Shown: positions 1-9,375, numbered from the stretch's first letter. The stretch is 64,000 bases of DNA from Anaerolineales bacterium (GCA_020634875.1 JACKAX010000002.1:1-64000), one strand, 5' to 3'. Numbers and translations are program-made. Notes: generated by a model from the letters alone, not told the origin.

Positions 1-837
1 CACGCCGAGACCGATTTGACCGGGCGCGATGTCGGCGTTCATTTGGCCTACTACCCTATCGTTGATGAGAAAGACAAAATCCGGCCCAACGGCGATCACG
101 CCAATGCGGTTTGTGGCCCCCGGACGTTGATCAATGAAAGGGCTGTCACTGATCAATAGTTGATAAATGCCTGTGCCGTGGACTTCGAGAATCCGAAAGA
201 GGCCATTGCCAGTGATGCCGAAGAAACCGTAGTCATCCTCAACATGGCGGAAGGTGAGGCCATAGGCGGCCAGACCATATTCATGGCCATCGGTAAGTTG
301 GACTGTTACCGCCGCATAAAAGTCCGCGAGAACAGGGCTTTGGGTCGGGATCAGATTGAAATAGGAGTTGCCATTAAAAACATTGACGGTCCATTGATAG
401 TGCTGCGCACGGATTTGCGATTCAACTGAGAGCGAGTGATCTTCGGTGACGCCAAGGGGCCAGTCCAGGTGGTTATCTTCAAAAGAATCAAGCAAGAGAT
501 TGGGCCATCCGGCTTGTTCATTCAGAAGGGCCTCACGCGTGGCCTGTGCAACCACCGTTGCGGTGGCGTACAGATTAGCTTGTTGGGTTTGGGTCGCCTG
601 GAAGGCAAGTTGGGTGGCGGAGGCATTCAGCGTGGCTTGTGCATTGGCGGTCGCTTTAGCACTTTGCGTGGCCTGAACAATTCTGGTCGCGCGGATGATC
701 GCGCCGGCGGTCGGATTATCTTCAGGGGTGGGCGTCGCGGAGGAGGCAGGGGTGGAGTTGGTTGTGTTGCACCCAATCATGATGAAGATCATCAAAGTCA
801 ACACGGTAGAGGAGATGAATGCAAACAAACGTTTCAT
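1..837 (-). CDS. Lipoprotein with Ala/Thr/Gln-rich coiled stalk, C-terminus cut by window edge
   Basis: I read this open frame directly from the minus strand: ATG at 837, no stop before base 1 (279 codons visible). The start MKRLFAFISSTVLTLMIF is a signal peptide with lipobox IMIGC, so Cys23 would be lipidated. A Pro/Thr linker follows, then about 60 residues rich in Ala, Thr and Gln (ATQSAKATANAQATLNA), probably a helical stalk. From about residue 115 comes a beta-rich domain (NLLLDSFEDNHLDWPLG, later GVIAVGPDFVFLINDRVVG) resembling the concanavalin-like/DUF1080 fold in Chloroflexota surface proteins. Function is unknown; glycan or surface binding is a guess. It lies 26 bp downstream of the start side of nothing else recognisable and is transcribed in the same direction as the sugar transferase to its right. 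Confidence 0.75.
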   Translation of the reverse strand, partial: MKRLFAFISSTVLTLMIFIMIGCNTTNSTPASSATPTPEDNPTAGAIIRATRIVQATQSAKATANAQATLNASATQLAFQATQTQQANLYATATVVAQATREALLNEQAGWPNLLLDSFEDNHLDWPLGVTEDHSLSVESQIRAQHYQWTVNVFNGNSYFNLIPTQSPVLADFYAAVTVQLTDGHEYGLAAYGLTFRHVEDDYGFFGITGNGLFRILEVHGTGIYQLLISDSPFIDQRPGATNRIGVIAVGPDFVFLINDRVVGQMNADIAPGQIGLGV

Positions 838-863
838 GGTTTACCGTATAAAAAGGCGCATCA

Positions 864-1505
864 CTACGTCTTTTGACTCCCCATAAACTCCCGCGCGGTC
901 GCGTTCCCCGGTTCATTGATCCCCTCCCGCTTGACCACCTTCCACAAAGTCAGGGCCAAAATTTTGAGGTCCAACCACAGCGACCAGTGATCCACGTACC
1001 AGACATCCAGTTCAAACTTGATCTCCCACGAAAGGTTATTGCGCCCGTTGATTTGCGCCCAGCCGGTCATGCCGGGGAGCATATCATGACGGCGGGCCTG
1101 TTCGTAGGTGTAACGATCAAGGTACTGCATCAACAATGGTCGGGGACCGATCAGACTCATGTGCCCCAGGAGCACGTTGAAAAGTTCGGGGAGTTCGTCC
1201 AGGCTGGTGGTGCGGAGAAATTTGCCGAACGGGGTGAGGCGTTTTTCGTCGGGGAGCAGGTTCCCGCGCGGGTCGCGGGCATCGGACATGGTGCGGAATT
1301 TGTAGAGAGTGAAGGGTTGGGCGCGGTAGCCAGGGCGTTTGTGCTTGAAGATCACCGGGCTACCGTGAAAAATCCGCACCAAGATTGCGGTCAAGAGCAG
1401 AATCGGCGAAACCAGAATCAGGCCAGGGATGGTTAACAGAAGGTCAAAAAGACGTTTGGTCAGTGGCACACCAGGGGGAATGATCCAGGAAGGCATGGCG
1501 GGCAT
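864..1505 (-). CDS. Undecaprenyl-phosphate sugar-1-phosphate transferase (monotopic PGT, PglC/WcaJ type)
   Basis: A 213-residue small phosphoglycosyl transferase. This family moves a sugar-1-phosphate from a nucleotide sugar to undecaprenyl phosphate and so starts exopolysaccharide or O-glycan assembly on the inner membrane face. Visible motifs in order: KRLFD then a hydrophobic re-entrant helix (about 18-45), HKRPG, YKFRTM, the catalytic Asp-Glu in SLDELPEL (about 101-108), LIGPRPL, PGMTGWAQINGRN and DVWYVDHWSLWLDLKIL. The length matches the PglC-like minimal form without the N-terminal membrane domain of WcaJ. No glycosyltransferases lie next to it, so the product is unknown. It is divergent from the nuclease gene at 1723. 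Confidence 0.9.
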   Translation of the reverse strand: MPAMPSWIIPPGVPLTKRLFDLLLTIPGLILVSPILLLTAILVRIFHGSPVIFKHKRPGYRAQPFTLYKFRTMSDARDPRGNLLPDEKRLTPFGKFLRTTSLDELPELFNVLLGHMSLIGPRPLLMQYLDRYTYEQARRHDMLPGMTGWAQINGRNNLSWEIKFELDVWYVDHWSLWLDLKILALTLWKVVKREGINEPGNATAREFMGSQKT

Positions 1506-1557
1506 TGTATCAAACTATTAAGGTCTGTAAACGTTCATTAAAATAGGAGGGAGGTGC

Positions 1558-1586
1558 TTGTCAGATAAGGACACTTATTGTATGAT
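1558..1586 (+). promoter_or_regulatory. Sigma70-type promoter for the 1723 nuclease gene
   Basis: TTGTCA (1558-1563), a 17-base spacer and TATGAT (1581-1586) form a good -35/-10 pair pointing right. Transcription would start near 1593, giving a leader of about 130 nt before the ATG at 1723. Prediction from sequence only. Confidence 0.55.
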
Positions 1587-1649
1587 GGCGGCCTATGGGC
1601 GAAATCATCTTATTTCCTCCAGTTGTTCAAGTTCCAAATGGTTTTTACC

Positions 1650-1697
1650 GCCGCCATTAGGTGCTTTCCGTGCATCGTAATGGCGGCTATTTTTTTA
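1650..1697 (+). terminator. Intrinsic terminator inside the leader of the 1723 gene (candidate attenuator)
   Basis: GCCGCCATTA (1650-1659) and TAATGGCGGC (1678-1687) form a perfect 10-bp stem, followed by TATTTTTTT. The hairpin lies between the predicted promoter and the Shine-Dalgarno AAGGAG at 1710-1715. The gene to the left is transcribed the other way, so no upstream rightward gene needs this terminator. Another ATGGCGGC lies at 1585-1592 but is probably not transcribed. Confidence 0.6.
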
Positions 1698-1722
1698 ATT
1701 TCCAAACTTCAAGGAGAATCTA

Positions 1723-4700
1723 ATGATCCGTAAGACTGCCTATTTAGGCCTTTTGTTATTGCTCAGTTTTTTGGCGCTTGCCGCCGTAACTTTGCTAAAA
1801 CCCAGCGCAGTTGTAGCCGCTCCTCCCTACTATGCTCGTGGTGATTTCAACAGTTGGAACCCCACCGATCAAATGTTTGACGACGGCACGCATGGCGACG
1901 TAACTGCCGCAGATGGGATTTACACCACCGTCATTACCCCTACAACCGCCGGACGCTACGAATGGAAAGCAGCCAATGCCGATTGGAGCGAGGCATGGCC
2001 CTCTTCCAACGCCTGGCTCGTAACCAGCATTGATAACCAACCCGTCGTCGTGACGCTCGACACGAACGCCCAAAATGACGGGTGGTCTCCCAACCAATAC
2101 ATTGTGAATGCCGCCGATGGCATCACCACCTGGACTGCGGTCGGTGATTGGCAAGGTTGGGATAACGGCAATGCCGCCACCGCCATGAGCCTGGTCAGTG
2201 GTGGCGTGTATCGTTTCTATACCACCATTGCAACCCCAGGTGTCCACCAATACAAAGCCGTTAAAACAGGTTCCTGGGATGCCGTCGGGCAGGATGGCTC
2301 CGGGGGAGGGCGTTCCATCAACACCAGCAATTGGGATTTCACCACTACCGTCGCTGACGAAAAAGTGGTTTTCTGGCTGGATAGCACCACCGGACGCATC
2401 CTCGTGCAACCGCTTGGGAGCATCGTGATCAACGAACTCGATGCCGATCAGGTCGGCACCGACGGTGCTGAGTTCATCGAGTTTTACGATGGCGGCGTTG
2501 GCAACATGCCCCTGGATGGGTTAGTGATCGTTTTTTATAACGGGAGCAATGACCTATCATACTTCTCACAAGACCTGGATAGCTATGCCACCAATGCAGA
2601 TGGATATTTCGTGATGTGTGGCAACGCCGCCAATGTGCCCAACTGCGATCTCGATGTAAATCCAAATACCGATTTGATTCAAAACGGGCAGGATGCCGTA
2701 GCCTTATATATGGGCGATGCCAGTAGCTTCCCCACTAACACCCCAGTTACAACCCTGAATCTCCTGGATGCCCTGGTTTATGACACTTCTGATCCAGATG
2801 ATCCTGGTTTGCTAGTTCTCTTGAACCCAGGCCAACCCCAAGTGGACGAAAACGGCGGCGGCAGTGGCACCACTCAATCTAACCAACGGTGCCCCAACGG
2901 CTCCGGCGGCCAGCGCAATACCGACACCTATACCCAACAACTGCCCACCCCTGGCAGCATGAACTGTGCGCCCAGCCTCGCCATTAGCAAAGTTGCCCCT
3001 GCCCTAACCAGCATCGGCGATGTATTTGAATACACCATCTGGGTGACAAACACCGGCCTGAGCGCGGCGACCGGCCTGGTCGTCACCGACACCCTCCCTG
3101 TTGGCGTTGCTTATGCTTACGGCGGAAGTTATACAGGAGGCGTAGTCAGCTTCACCGGCGTAGACCCGTTGGCGGTTAACACCCCCATCAGCTTCACCTT
3201 TGGCGTTACCGTGACGGCCAGTTTCGGCGATGTCATCACCAACGATGACTATGCCGCTCGCGTCAACGAACTGAGCGGTGTAACATCCGGCGCCCCTGTT
3301 CTCACCAGTGTCTCCGCCCTCGACCTCGTCGTCAGCAAAACCGGAGCTGCGGTTGCCATTGCTGGAGAAGAAACCGCCTATACCATTCAGGTAAATAATG
3401 TCGGCGTTGCCCCCGCCCTCGGTGTGGTAGTCACCGACACAATTCCGGTCAGCACCACGCTCTTTACCCAAAACAGCAACGCCCTCACCTTCACCGCATA
3501 TAACAATCTACTCGTTTGGGAATTCGGCGATGTCCCCTCCAACACCCTGGAAACCATTGTTCTGACCATCACCGTAGACGCGAATGTCGCCAGCAACACC
3601 ATCCTGACTAACACCGTAATCGCCACCACCCTGACCAGTGGTGATCCCCTCATCAACAACAGCGATAGCTGGACCAGCACCGTCTACCAACTGGTTCCCA
3701 TTGCCACCGCCCGCGCAGGTGTCAACGGCGATGTTTTTGCCGTCCAGGGGCAAGTGATCTACGTCCCCGGTACCTACAACACCACCAGTTGGGGCTTGCA
3801 AGACGCCACCGGTGGGATCACCGCGTTCTACTCCCCGGCCCCCTCCGTCGCCCTCAACGATGTTGTGAGGCTGATGGCGACCCGCGGGAGCTTCAGCAAC
3901 GAAGAAGAATTCATTGCGCCCGTTTATTACTTTGCTAATCTGGGCCAGGGTACCCCGGTTGTCCCCGCGGTTTACACTACCAACGGCGTCGCCACAGGCG
4001 ACAGCGAAGGCTGGCTCGCCCAAATCGAAGGCACCATCTCTGGTCTTTCTGCCTGCTCTAGTAATTACAGTTTCAACGTAGATGATGGCTCCGGCCCAGC
4101 CACTGTCTATATCGATCAGGATACAGGCGTCAACATCTGCGCGCAAGGTGCTCAAAACGGTGACACCGTACGGGTCACCGGATACAGTGTTCAATTCAAC
4201 TCCCTCTTTGAGCTCAAACCCCGTCAGCCAAGCGATATCCTTCTCTTCCAGGATGTCCCCGCCCTGTCGAAAACCGCTCCTGCCCAAGTGCTGCCGGGCG
4301 AACTGTTCACCTACACCCTCACCCTCCAAAACTTCACCGGCATGACCCTTACCAATGTCGTCATCACCGACACGGTTCCGGCAAATGCCAGTTTTGTGAG
4401 CGCCCTCAATGGCGGCACCTATGCGAACAACATCGTCACCTGGAACGTTGGCGACCTTACCGATCAAAACACTTTGAGCGTTCAGTTCGCTGTCACCGCG
4501 ACGCTCTCCTCTCCGGTTATCATCGCGAATGACGATTATGCTGTGGTGGCCTCCAACTACCCCACGCCCACCTTCGGAGCCTCGGTTTCCACGCTAGTTG
4601 TAGATGTGATCGGCCCGAACTGCGGCGATCCAGCTGTGCCCATTCATGGCATTCAGGGTAGCGGCAGTACCAGTCCGCTGGTGGGTTATGAAGTCACCAT

Positions 4701-6762
4701 TGAAGGCGTCGTTGTCGGAGACTACCAAATTGATCTGAGCGGCTTCAAAGGCTTCTTCGTTCAAGAAGAAGACGCAGAGGTAGACGCGAACCCCATGACT
4801 TCCGAAGGTATCTTTGTCTATGACAACACCTTTGGCGTAGATGTTCAAGCTGGGGATGTGGTCCGTGTCGCCGGGATTGTTGCAGAAAGCTTTGGATTAA
4901 CCGAATTGAAGACCCTCACCAGCGTGCTCGTTTGTTCTTCGGGGGCCAGCGTCACGCCCACCACCATCACCCTGCCCGTTTCCAGCCTCAACGACTGGGA
5001 AGCGTATGAAGGCATGTTAGTGACCGTCGCCGACCCGCTCAATCCACTCTATGTGACGGAAATCTACGACCTGGGACATTATGGCGAAGTCAGCCTCTCT
5101 GTGAATGACCGTCTCGACCAACCCACGCAGGTCACGGATCCCGGTGCGAGTGCCCTGGCCTTGCAGGACCTCAACGACCGGAGCCGCATCCTCCTGGACG
5201 ATGGGCTAACCGCAAGTTACCCCGACCCAATCATCTACCCCTCGCCCGAACTGAGTGCCACCAACACGCTGCGCGGCGGCGATATGCTCGACAACTTGAC
5301 CGGGGTCTTGAACTACGGGTTTGGCTCATACCTGATTGAACCCACTGGCCCGATTACCTTCACACACAGCAACCCCCGCCCCACCGAACCTGAGCCAATC
5401 TCTGGCACGCTCAAAGTCGTCAGCTTCAACGTCCTCAACTACTTCAGCACGATTGATGACGGCGTCAACGACATCTGCGGGCCGCTCGGCAACATGGAAT
5501 GTCGCGGCGCCGACAGTGCCGAAGAATTCACCCGCCAGCGCGACAAGACCATCAATGCCCTCCTCAGCATTGACGCCGATGTCGTTGGCCTGCTCGAAAT
5601 CGAAAACAATGCCGATGACGAAGCCGTAGATGATCTAATCAACGGGCTGAATGCCATTGCAGGCGCAGGCACCTACGCCAAAATCAACACTGGCCCCATC
5701 GGGGGCGACGCCATCAAAGTGGCGATCATCTACAAACCCGCCTCTGTGACCCCCATCGGCACGACCAGCGTGCTGGACACCGAAGCCTTCATCAACGGCG
5801 GTGACTCCGGGCCACGCAACCGGGCCTCGGTTTTGCAGGCTTTTGAAGAAAATGCAACCGGCGAAGTCTTCCTCGTCAACATCAACCACCTGAAGAGCAA
5901 AGGTTCGGCCTGTGACGATCCCGATGCAGGTGATGGACAGGGCAACTGCAATATCGTCCGCGTGAACGCCGTTGCCGAACTGTTCGCCTGGTTCGCCACC
6001 GACCCCACCGGCACGGGCGACCCCGACATCCTCCTCCTCGGCGACCTCAACTCCTATGCCATGGAAGACCCCATCGCGGCCCTGGAAGCGGGCGGGTTCA
6101 CCAACCTCCATACGCTGAATGGTCCCGACTACTACTCTTACGTTTTCTTTGGGCAATGGGGCACGCTCGATTACGGCCTAGCCAATACTTCAATGCTCAG
6201 TCAAGTCAGCGGCGTCACCGTCTGGCACATCAATGCCGATGAACCCGTCGCCCTTGACTACAATATGGAGAATTGGTCCCCCGACCAACTCATCAGCCTT
6301 TACAGCCCCGAACCGTTCCGTACCTCTGATCACGATCCCATCATTATCGGCCTCAACCTGGTTACCCCGCCCCTCGAAGCGGACTTCACCAGCAACAGCC
6401 CGGTCATGTTGGGCGACCTGTCCGTCTTTACCAGCACGGTGAGTGAAACAGGCGTGGCCTACAATTGGGCTTTCGGTGATGGAAACACCTCCACTGATGC
6501 GAACCCCACACATACCTACGACGCTATCGGCACCTATACCGTGACTCTCCAAGTTACCAATGGTACCCTCACCGTCACCGTCACCCATCCCTATGTAGTC
6601 GTTGAGACCCCGGTTGAAGAACACATTCTCTATCTACCGCTGGTCTACCAATCATTCACCTCCGCCGCCCCGGCCCAAACCCAAGCAAAACTGCCGATCT
6701 CGGGCATTGTCTTCGCTTTCGTTGGCATGGGTGGCATACTCACCTTCCGCCGGAAGAAGTAA
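1723..6762 (+). CDS. Giant modular extracellular nuclease, ExeM/NucH type, with LPISG-like C-terminal anchor
   Basis: 1679 residues. Signal peptide 1-32; two CBM48/X25-like beta modules (about 35-230, GDFNSWN and GDWQGW); a lamin-tail domain (about 233-415, INELDADQVGTDGAEF); DUF11 repeats (about 418-530, 533-655, 850-965); OB-like segments (about 657-845 and 966-1210); then an endonuclease/exonuclease/phosphatase domain (about 1225-1545). The latter holds [46 protein letters not shown] and SDHDP, the ExeM/NucH signatures for metal-dependent DNA hydrolysis. A PKD domain (about 1550-1635), YLPLVYQS, LPISG, a hydrophobic segment and RRKK close the protein. It probably degrades extracellular DNA while held at the cell surface. 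Start supported by AAGGAG 7 bases upstream. First of three such nucleases here. Confidence 0.92.
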   Translation: MIRKTAYLGLLLLLSFLALAAVTLLKPSAVVAAPPYYARGDFNSWNPTDQMFDDGTHGDVTAADGIYTTVITPTTAGRYEWKAANADWSEAWPSSNAWLVTSIDNQPVVVTLDTNAQNDGWSPNQYIVNAADGITTWTAVGDWQGWDNGNAATAMSLVSGGVYRFYTTIATPGVHQYKAVKTGSWDAVGQDGSGGGRSINTSNWDFTTTVADEKVVFWLDSTTGRILVQPLGSIVINELDADQVGTDGAEFIEFYDGGVGNMPLDGLVIVFYNGSNDLSYFSQDLDSYATNADGYFVMCGNAANVPNCDLDVNPNTDLIQNGQDAVALYMGDASSFPTNTPVTTLNLLDALVYDTSDPDDPGLLVLLNPGQPQVDENGGGSGTTQSNQRCPNGSGGQRNTDTYTQQLPTPGSMNCAPSLAISKVAPALTSIGDVFEYTIWVTNTGLSAATGLVVTDTLPVGVAYAYGGSYTGGVVSFTGVDPLAVNTPISFTFGVTVTASFGDVITNDDYAARVNELSGVTSGAPVLTSVSALDLVVSKTGAAVAIAGEETAYTIQVNNVGVAPALGVVVTDTIPVSTTLFTQNSNALTFTAYNNLLVWEFGDVPSNTLETIVLTITVDANVASNTILTNTVIATTLTSGDPLINNSDSWTSTVYQLVPIATARAGVNGDVFAVQGQVIYVPGTYNTTSWGLQDATGGITAFYSPAPSVALNDVVRLMATRGSFSNEEEFIAPVYYFANLGQGTPVVPAVYTTNGVATGDSEGWLAQIEGTISGLSACSSNYSFNVDDGSGPATVYIDQDTGVNICAQGAQNGDTVRVTGYSVQFNSLFELKPRQPSDILLFQDVPALSKTAPAQVLPGELFTYTLTLQNFTGMTLTNVVITDTVPANASFVSALNGGTYANNIVTWNVGDLTDQNTLSVQFAVTATLSSPVIIANDDYAVVASNYPTPTFGASVSTLVVDVIGPNCGDPAVPIHGIQGSGSTSPLVGYEVTIEGVVVGDYQIDLSGFKGFFVQEEDAEVDANPMTSEGIFVYDNTFGVDVQAGDVVRVAGIVAESFGLTELKTLTSVLVCSSGASVTPTTITLPVSSLNDWEAYEGMLVTVADPLNPLYVTEIYDLGHYGEVSLSVNDRLDQPTQVTDPGASALALQDLNDRSRILLDDGLTASYPDPIIYPSPELSATNTLRGGDMLDNLTGVLNYGFGSYLIEPTGPITFTHSNPRPTEPEPISGTLKVVSFNVLNYFSTIDDGVNDICGPLGNMECRGADSAEEFTRQRDKTINALLSIDADVVGLLEIENNADDEAVDDLINGLNAIAGAGTYAKINTGPIGGDAIKVAIIYKPASVTPIGTTSVLDTEAFINGGDSGPRNRASVLQAFEENATGEVFLVNINHLKSKGSACDDPDAGDGQGNCNIVRVNAVAELFAWFATDPTGTGDPDILLLGDLNSYAMEDPIAALEAGGFTNLHTLNGPDYYSYVFFGQWGTLDYGLANTSMLSQVSGVTVWHINADEPVALDYNMENWSPDQLISLYSPEPFRTSDHDPIIIGLNLVTPPLEADFTSNSPVMLGDLSVFTSTVSETGVAYNWAFGDGNTSTDANPTHTYDAIGTYTVTLQVTNGTLTVTVTHPYVVVETPVEEHILYLPLVYQSFTSAAPAQTQAKLPISGIVFAFVGMGGILTFRRKK

Positions 6763-6778
6763 TCTCATTCTTTATCCA

Positions 6779-6839
6779 AGGAACGGCGTTGCTTGTTGGA
6801 ATACGAAAAAATCTAATTTCCTAAAGCAACGCCGTTCCT
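6779..6839. repeat. Palindromic repeat, GGAACGGCGTTGC family, copy 1
   Basis: Arms AGGAACGGCGTTGCTT (6779-6794) and AAGCAACGCCGTTCCT (6824-6839) are perfect complements around a 29-base AT-rich loop. There is no T-run, so it is not a classical terminator, though it could stabilise mRNA 3' ends. Related copies are at 27280 and, damaged, at 24185. Confidence 0.8.
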
Positions 6840-6901
6840 CATTGGGCCTTACCCAAACTAAAAAATGATTCAGCCCCAACAAAATCAGGAGGCCATTGCT
6901 G

Positions 6902-7582
6902 ATGAAGAAACTTCTTGTTTTTTTATATAGTAGTCTGTTTGTTTCCCTTTTCCTCATCTCTTGTGGGCCAACCCAAAAAGAATTGGCCGCTACCGCGACT
7001 TGGCAAGTGTATAACCAACAAGTTGCGACCGTCATCGCGGGGACAAGACAAGCCAAAGCTGCTCTTCCAACCAATACGCCCACGCCCACGCCGCCTCCCC
7101 TTGCACTTGATGCTGCCCTTCTCACCCAAGACGAAGTTTTTTCTGTTTTGACCTGGGAACGTGAAGTAAATGTTGATGATTATCCAAACGCAGACACATT
7201 CAACTTCTATAGCTTCTACGATTTTTGTGACTACAACTGTATTGATCGCTATTGGGTCAATGGTGATTGGGAGTCTTATTTAGGGATTCTTCTCTCCAGA
7301 TACCCGACAGAGTTAACAGCCCTTGAAACCTTCGATAGATATTTCCAGCCCGATCCCGCGGCAAAACCCGCTACAGAGTACACCTCCTTATCCTCATATA
7401 CACTTCCCCAAAATTCGCTTGTATATGAATATACGGACGGCATGGTTCAAGTAGGTAGTCAGGGTCGGGTAATCTTCGTTGTCATTTTGCGTGCCCCAAC
7501 AATTACATCTGAACAACAACTTTATTACCTGGGTGAATTTGCCCAAAAACAGCTTATTAAACTGATCGCTTTTGGAAATTAA
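6902..7582 (+). CDS. Lipoprotein of unknown function between two nuclease genes
   Basis: 226 residues from the ATG at 6902, chosen because AGGAGG (6887-6892) lies 9 bases upstream; an in-frame TTG at 6896 is less likely. Signal peptide MKKLLVFLYSSLFVSLF ends at lipobox LISC, with Cys at about 21. An Ala/Thr/Gln stretch and the linker TNTPTPTPPP lead to a globular domain of about 170 residues that I do not recognise. The coding sequence is more AT-rich than its neighbours. It ends 5 bases before the next nuclease, so the two are probably co-transcribed. It may be a surface partner of the nucleases, but only context supports that. Confidence 0.8.
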   Translation: MKKLLVFLYSSLFVSLFLISCGPTQKELAATATWQVYNQQVATVIAGTRQAKAALPTNTPTPTPPPLALDAALLTQDEVFSVLTWEREVNVDDYPNADTFNFYSFYDFCDYNCIDRYWVNGDWESYLGILLSRYPTELTALETFDRYFQPDPAAKPATEYTSLSSYTLPQNSLVYEYTDGMVQVGSQGRVIFVVILRAPTITSEQQLYYLGEFAQKQLIKLIAFGN

Positions 7583-7587
7583 ATACG

Positions 7588-9372
7588 ATGCGAAAAGCAC
7601 GTTGGCTTTCCCTGATCTTAGCATTGGGTCTGATTTCCACTGTTAAAAATGTCGCCTCAGCTGAATTTCTGACCATTTGCGAAATCCAAGGTACGAGCAA
7701 AGTAACCCCCTACAATGGAGAACAAGTTCAAACAGAAGGCATCGTTACTGCCGATTTTGACGACCAGGCCGAACGCGGCTTCTTCATCCAGATTGAACCG
7801 TGCGACGATAACCAAGATACATCCAATGGCCTGTTCATCTACCTGAATGAGATGGCAAACATCGTCAATGTGGGCGATTGGGTAGTGGTAGATGGCGTCG
7901 CAGAAGAGGACTTCGGTTTGACGCGAATTAACACTACCCCCGCGGGCGTCAGCGTCACCTCTTCGGGCAACCCTCTCCCCCTCGCGGTGGACTTTTCCCC
8001 GCCACTGGACAACACCCAATCAAAAGACTACTTCGAGGCCCGCGAAAGTATGCGCGTTCAGGCGGCGGACGCGGTGGTCGTGGGGCCGACGGATGCGCGG
8101 GGGAACGCGTTCGCCGTCCGCGCGGGGTTGGGCATCCCGCGCGTGTTTCAGGATGACCTCGCGGGCACGGGCGAAATCATCCCCATCAACTCGGACGGGG
8201 TATATCAGATCGAGCCAGATGCCCAGGTCGGGGATCAGCTTTTCAACGTTGTGGGGGTATTGAACTACACCAGCGGCGAATTTGGCATCATGCTGACGAG
8301 CTTTCCAACACTTATTCGCCCTGCTGAGGTGACAGTCACTTCGGAAGTGACTGTCACCTCAGCAGGGTCTTTCTCCATCGCCACCCTCAACCTCCACAAT
8401 CTCTTCGACCCCATTGACGATCCCAACACCAACGACTCGGTTCCCACCCCCGGCGAATACCAGACCCACCTAGAAAAGCTCGCCCTCACCATCCATGAAC
8501 TGGGCGAGCCGTTGTTCGTCGCCGTGCAGGAAGCGGAAAACAACAGCGTCCTGCAAGCCCTCGCCAACCGCCCGGAACTGGACGCGACGTATTCCTATCT
8601 CTGGCAGGACAGCGCCGACCGCCGCGGAATTGATGTGGCCCTGCTCTATCAGGCGGATTACGTGTCCGTGTTGGGGTGGGCACTGCGCCAGGGGTGTACC
8701 ACACTTGTGGACGGCCTCGGCCCGGATGGAAACGGCGATGTCCTGCTCCCCGAAAACGCGGTGACGTGCGATACAGATGGGGATGGGGAAAATGACGGGA
8801 ACCGGTTGTTCTCCCGCCCGCCGTTGGTCGCACATGTGCAGGTGTGTGAGGGAGGGTGTGGGAGCGGCGGCGCGTTGCGGGATTTGTGGGTGATCGCCGT
8901 CCACTTCAAATCCAAATCTGAAGATAACGATTTTCAACAGTACACCCTCCCCCGGCGGATTGCCCAGGCGCAGTTTGTCGCGGGGGTGTACGGTGGCATT
9001 GTGGGGAGCGAACCGAGCGCGGAAGTGATCGTGTTGGGCGATTTCAACGATTACCCCAATTCCCAACCGTTGCAGATTTTAGCGGGCGCAGGCCTGACCG
9101 ATCAGGTGGTGCGTGTCCCCCATGCGAGTGCGTACACCTACATTTATCAAGGGGTGTCCCAAATCATTGACCATGTGCTGGTCAGTCCAGGGCTACTCAA
9201 CCAACCGGACGAGGTGCTGCTCCCCACGATTGCCCATCTTAATGCCGATTACCCCGTTTCGTGGGATAGTGATGATTCTACGCCGCGGCGGGCGACGGAT
9301 CATGATCCGGTGGTGGTGAGGGTGGTGGCGTTGCTGTATTCGAGTTGGTTGCCAATTATTCTTCAGCCTTAA
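7588..9372 (+). CDS. Secreted ExeM/NucH-type nuclease (OB fold plus EEP domain)
   Basis: 594 residues. Signal peptide MRKARWLSLILALGLISTV to about residue 26, then an OB-fold region (about 28-240, CEIQGTSKVTPYNGEQV, VGDWVVVDGVAEEDFGLTRI) as in ExeM proteins. The endonuclease/exonuclease/phosphatase domain spans about 260-580 with FSIATLNLHNLF, FVAVQEAENNSVL, HFKSKSEDNDF, VIVLGDFNDYP and ATDHDPVVV. Expected activity is divalent-metal-dependent cleavage of extracellular nucleic acid. The C-terminus SSWLPIILQP resembles the YLPLV tail of the 1723 protein but lacks an anchor. Oddly, the linker between the two domains is encoded by a 49-bp perfect palindrome (8319-8367). It follows the 6902 lipoprotein by 5 bases. 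Confidence 0.9.
   Translation: MRKARWLSLILALGLISTVKNVASAEFLTICEIQGTSKVTPYNGEQVQTEGIVTADFDDQAERGFFIQIEPCDDNQDTSNGLFIYLNEMANIVNVGDWVVVDGVAEEDFGLTRINTTPAGVSVTSSGNPLPLAVDFSPPLDNTQSKDYFEARESMRVQAADAVVVGPTDARGNAFAVRAGLGIPRVFQDDLAGTGEIIPINSDGVYQIEPDAQVGDQLFNVVGVLNYTSGEFGIMLTSFPTLIRPAEVTVTSEVTVTSAGSFSIATLNLHNLFDPIDDPNTNDSVPTPGEYQTHLEKLALTIHELGEPLFVAVQEAENNSVLQALANRPELDATYSYLWQDSADRRGIDVALLYQADYVSVLGWALRQGCTTLVDGLGPDGNGDVLLPENAVTCDTDGDGENDGNRLFSRPPLVAHVQVCEGGCGSGGALRDLWVIAVHFKSKSEDNDFQQYTLPRRIAQAQFVAGVYGGIVGSEPSAEVIVLGDFNDYPNSQPLQILAGAGLTDQVVRVPHASAYTYIYQGVSQIIDHVLVSPGLLNQPDEVLLPTIAHLNADYPVSWDSDDSTPRRATDHDPVVVRVVALLYSSWLPIILQP
8319..8367. repeat. 49-bp perfect palindrome inserted in frame in the nuclease gene
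   Basis: Each 24-base arm, from CCCTGCTGAGG (8319) to CCTCAGCAGGG (8367), is the exact complement of the other around a single central G at 8343. It is translated as a mirrored peptide, AEVTVTSEVTVTSA, lying between the OB and nuclease domains. Confidence 0.9.
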
Positions 9373-9375
9373 ACG

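Noticed and set aside
1585..1687. Third ATGGCGGC copy as an antiterminator arm
   Set aside because: It overlaps the predicted -10 box and would probably not be in the transcript, so it cannot compete with the terminator stem.
1593..1722. Known riboswitch in the nuclease leader
   Set aside because: I could not fit c-di-GMP, fluoride, preQ1 or other remembered consensus sequences to it; left as an unknown leader.
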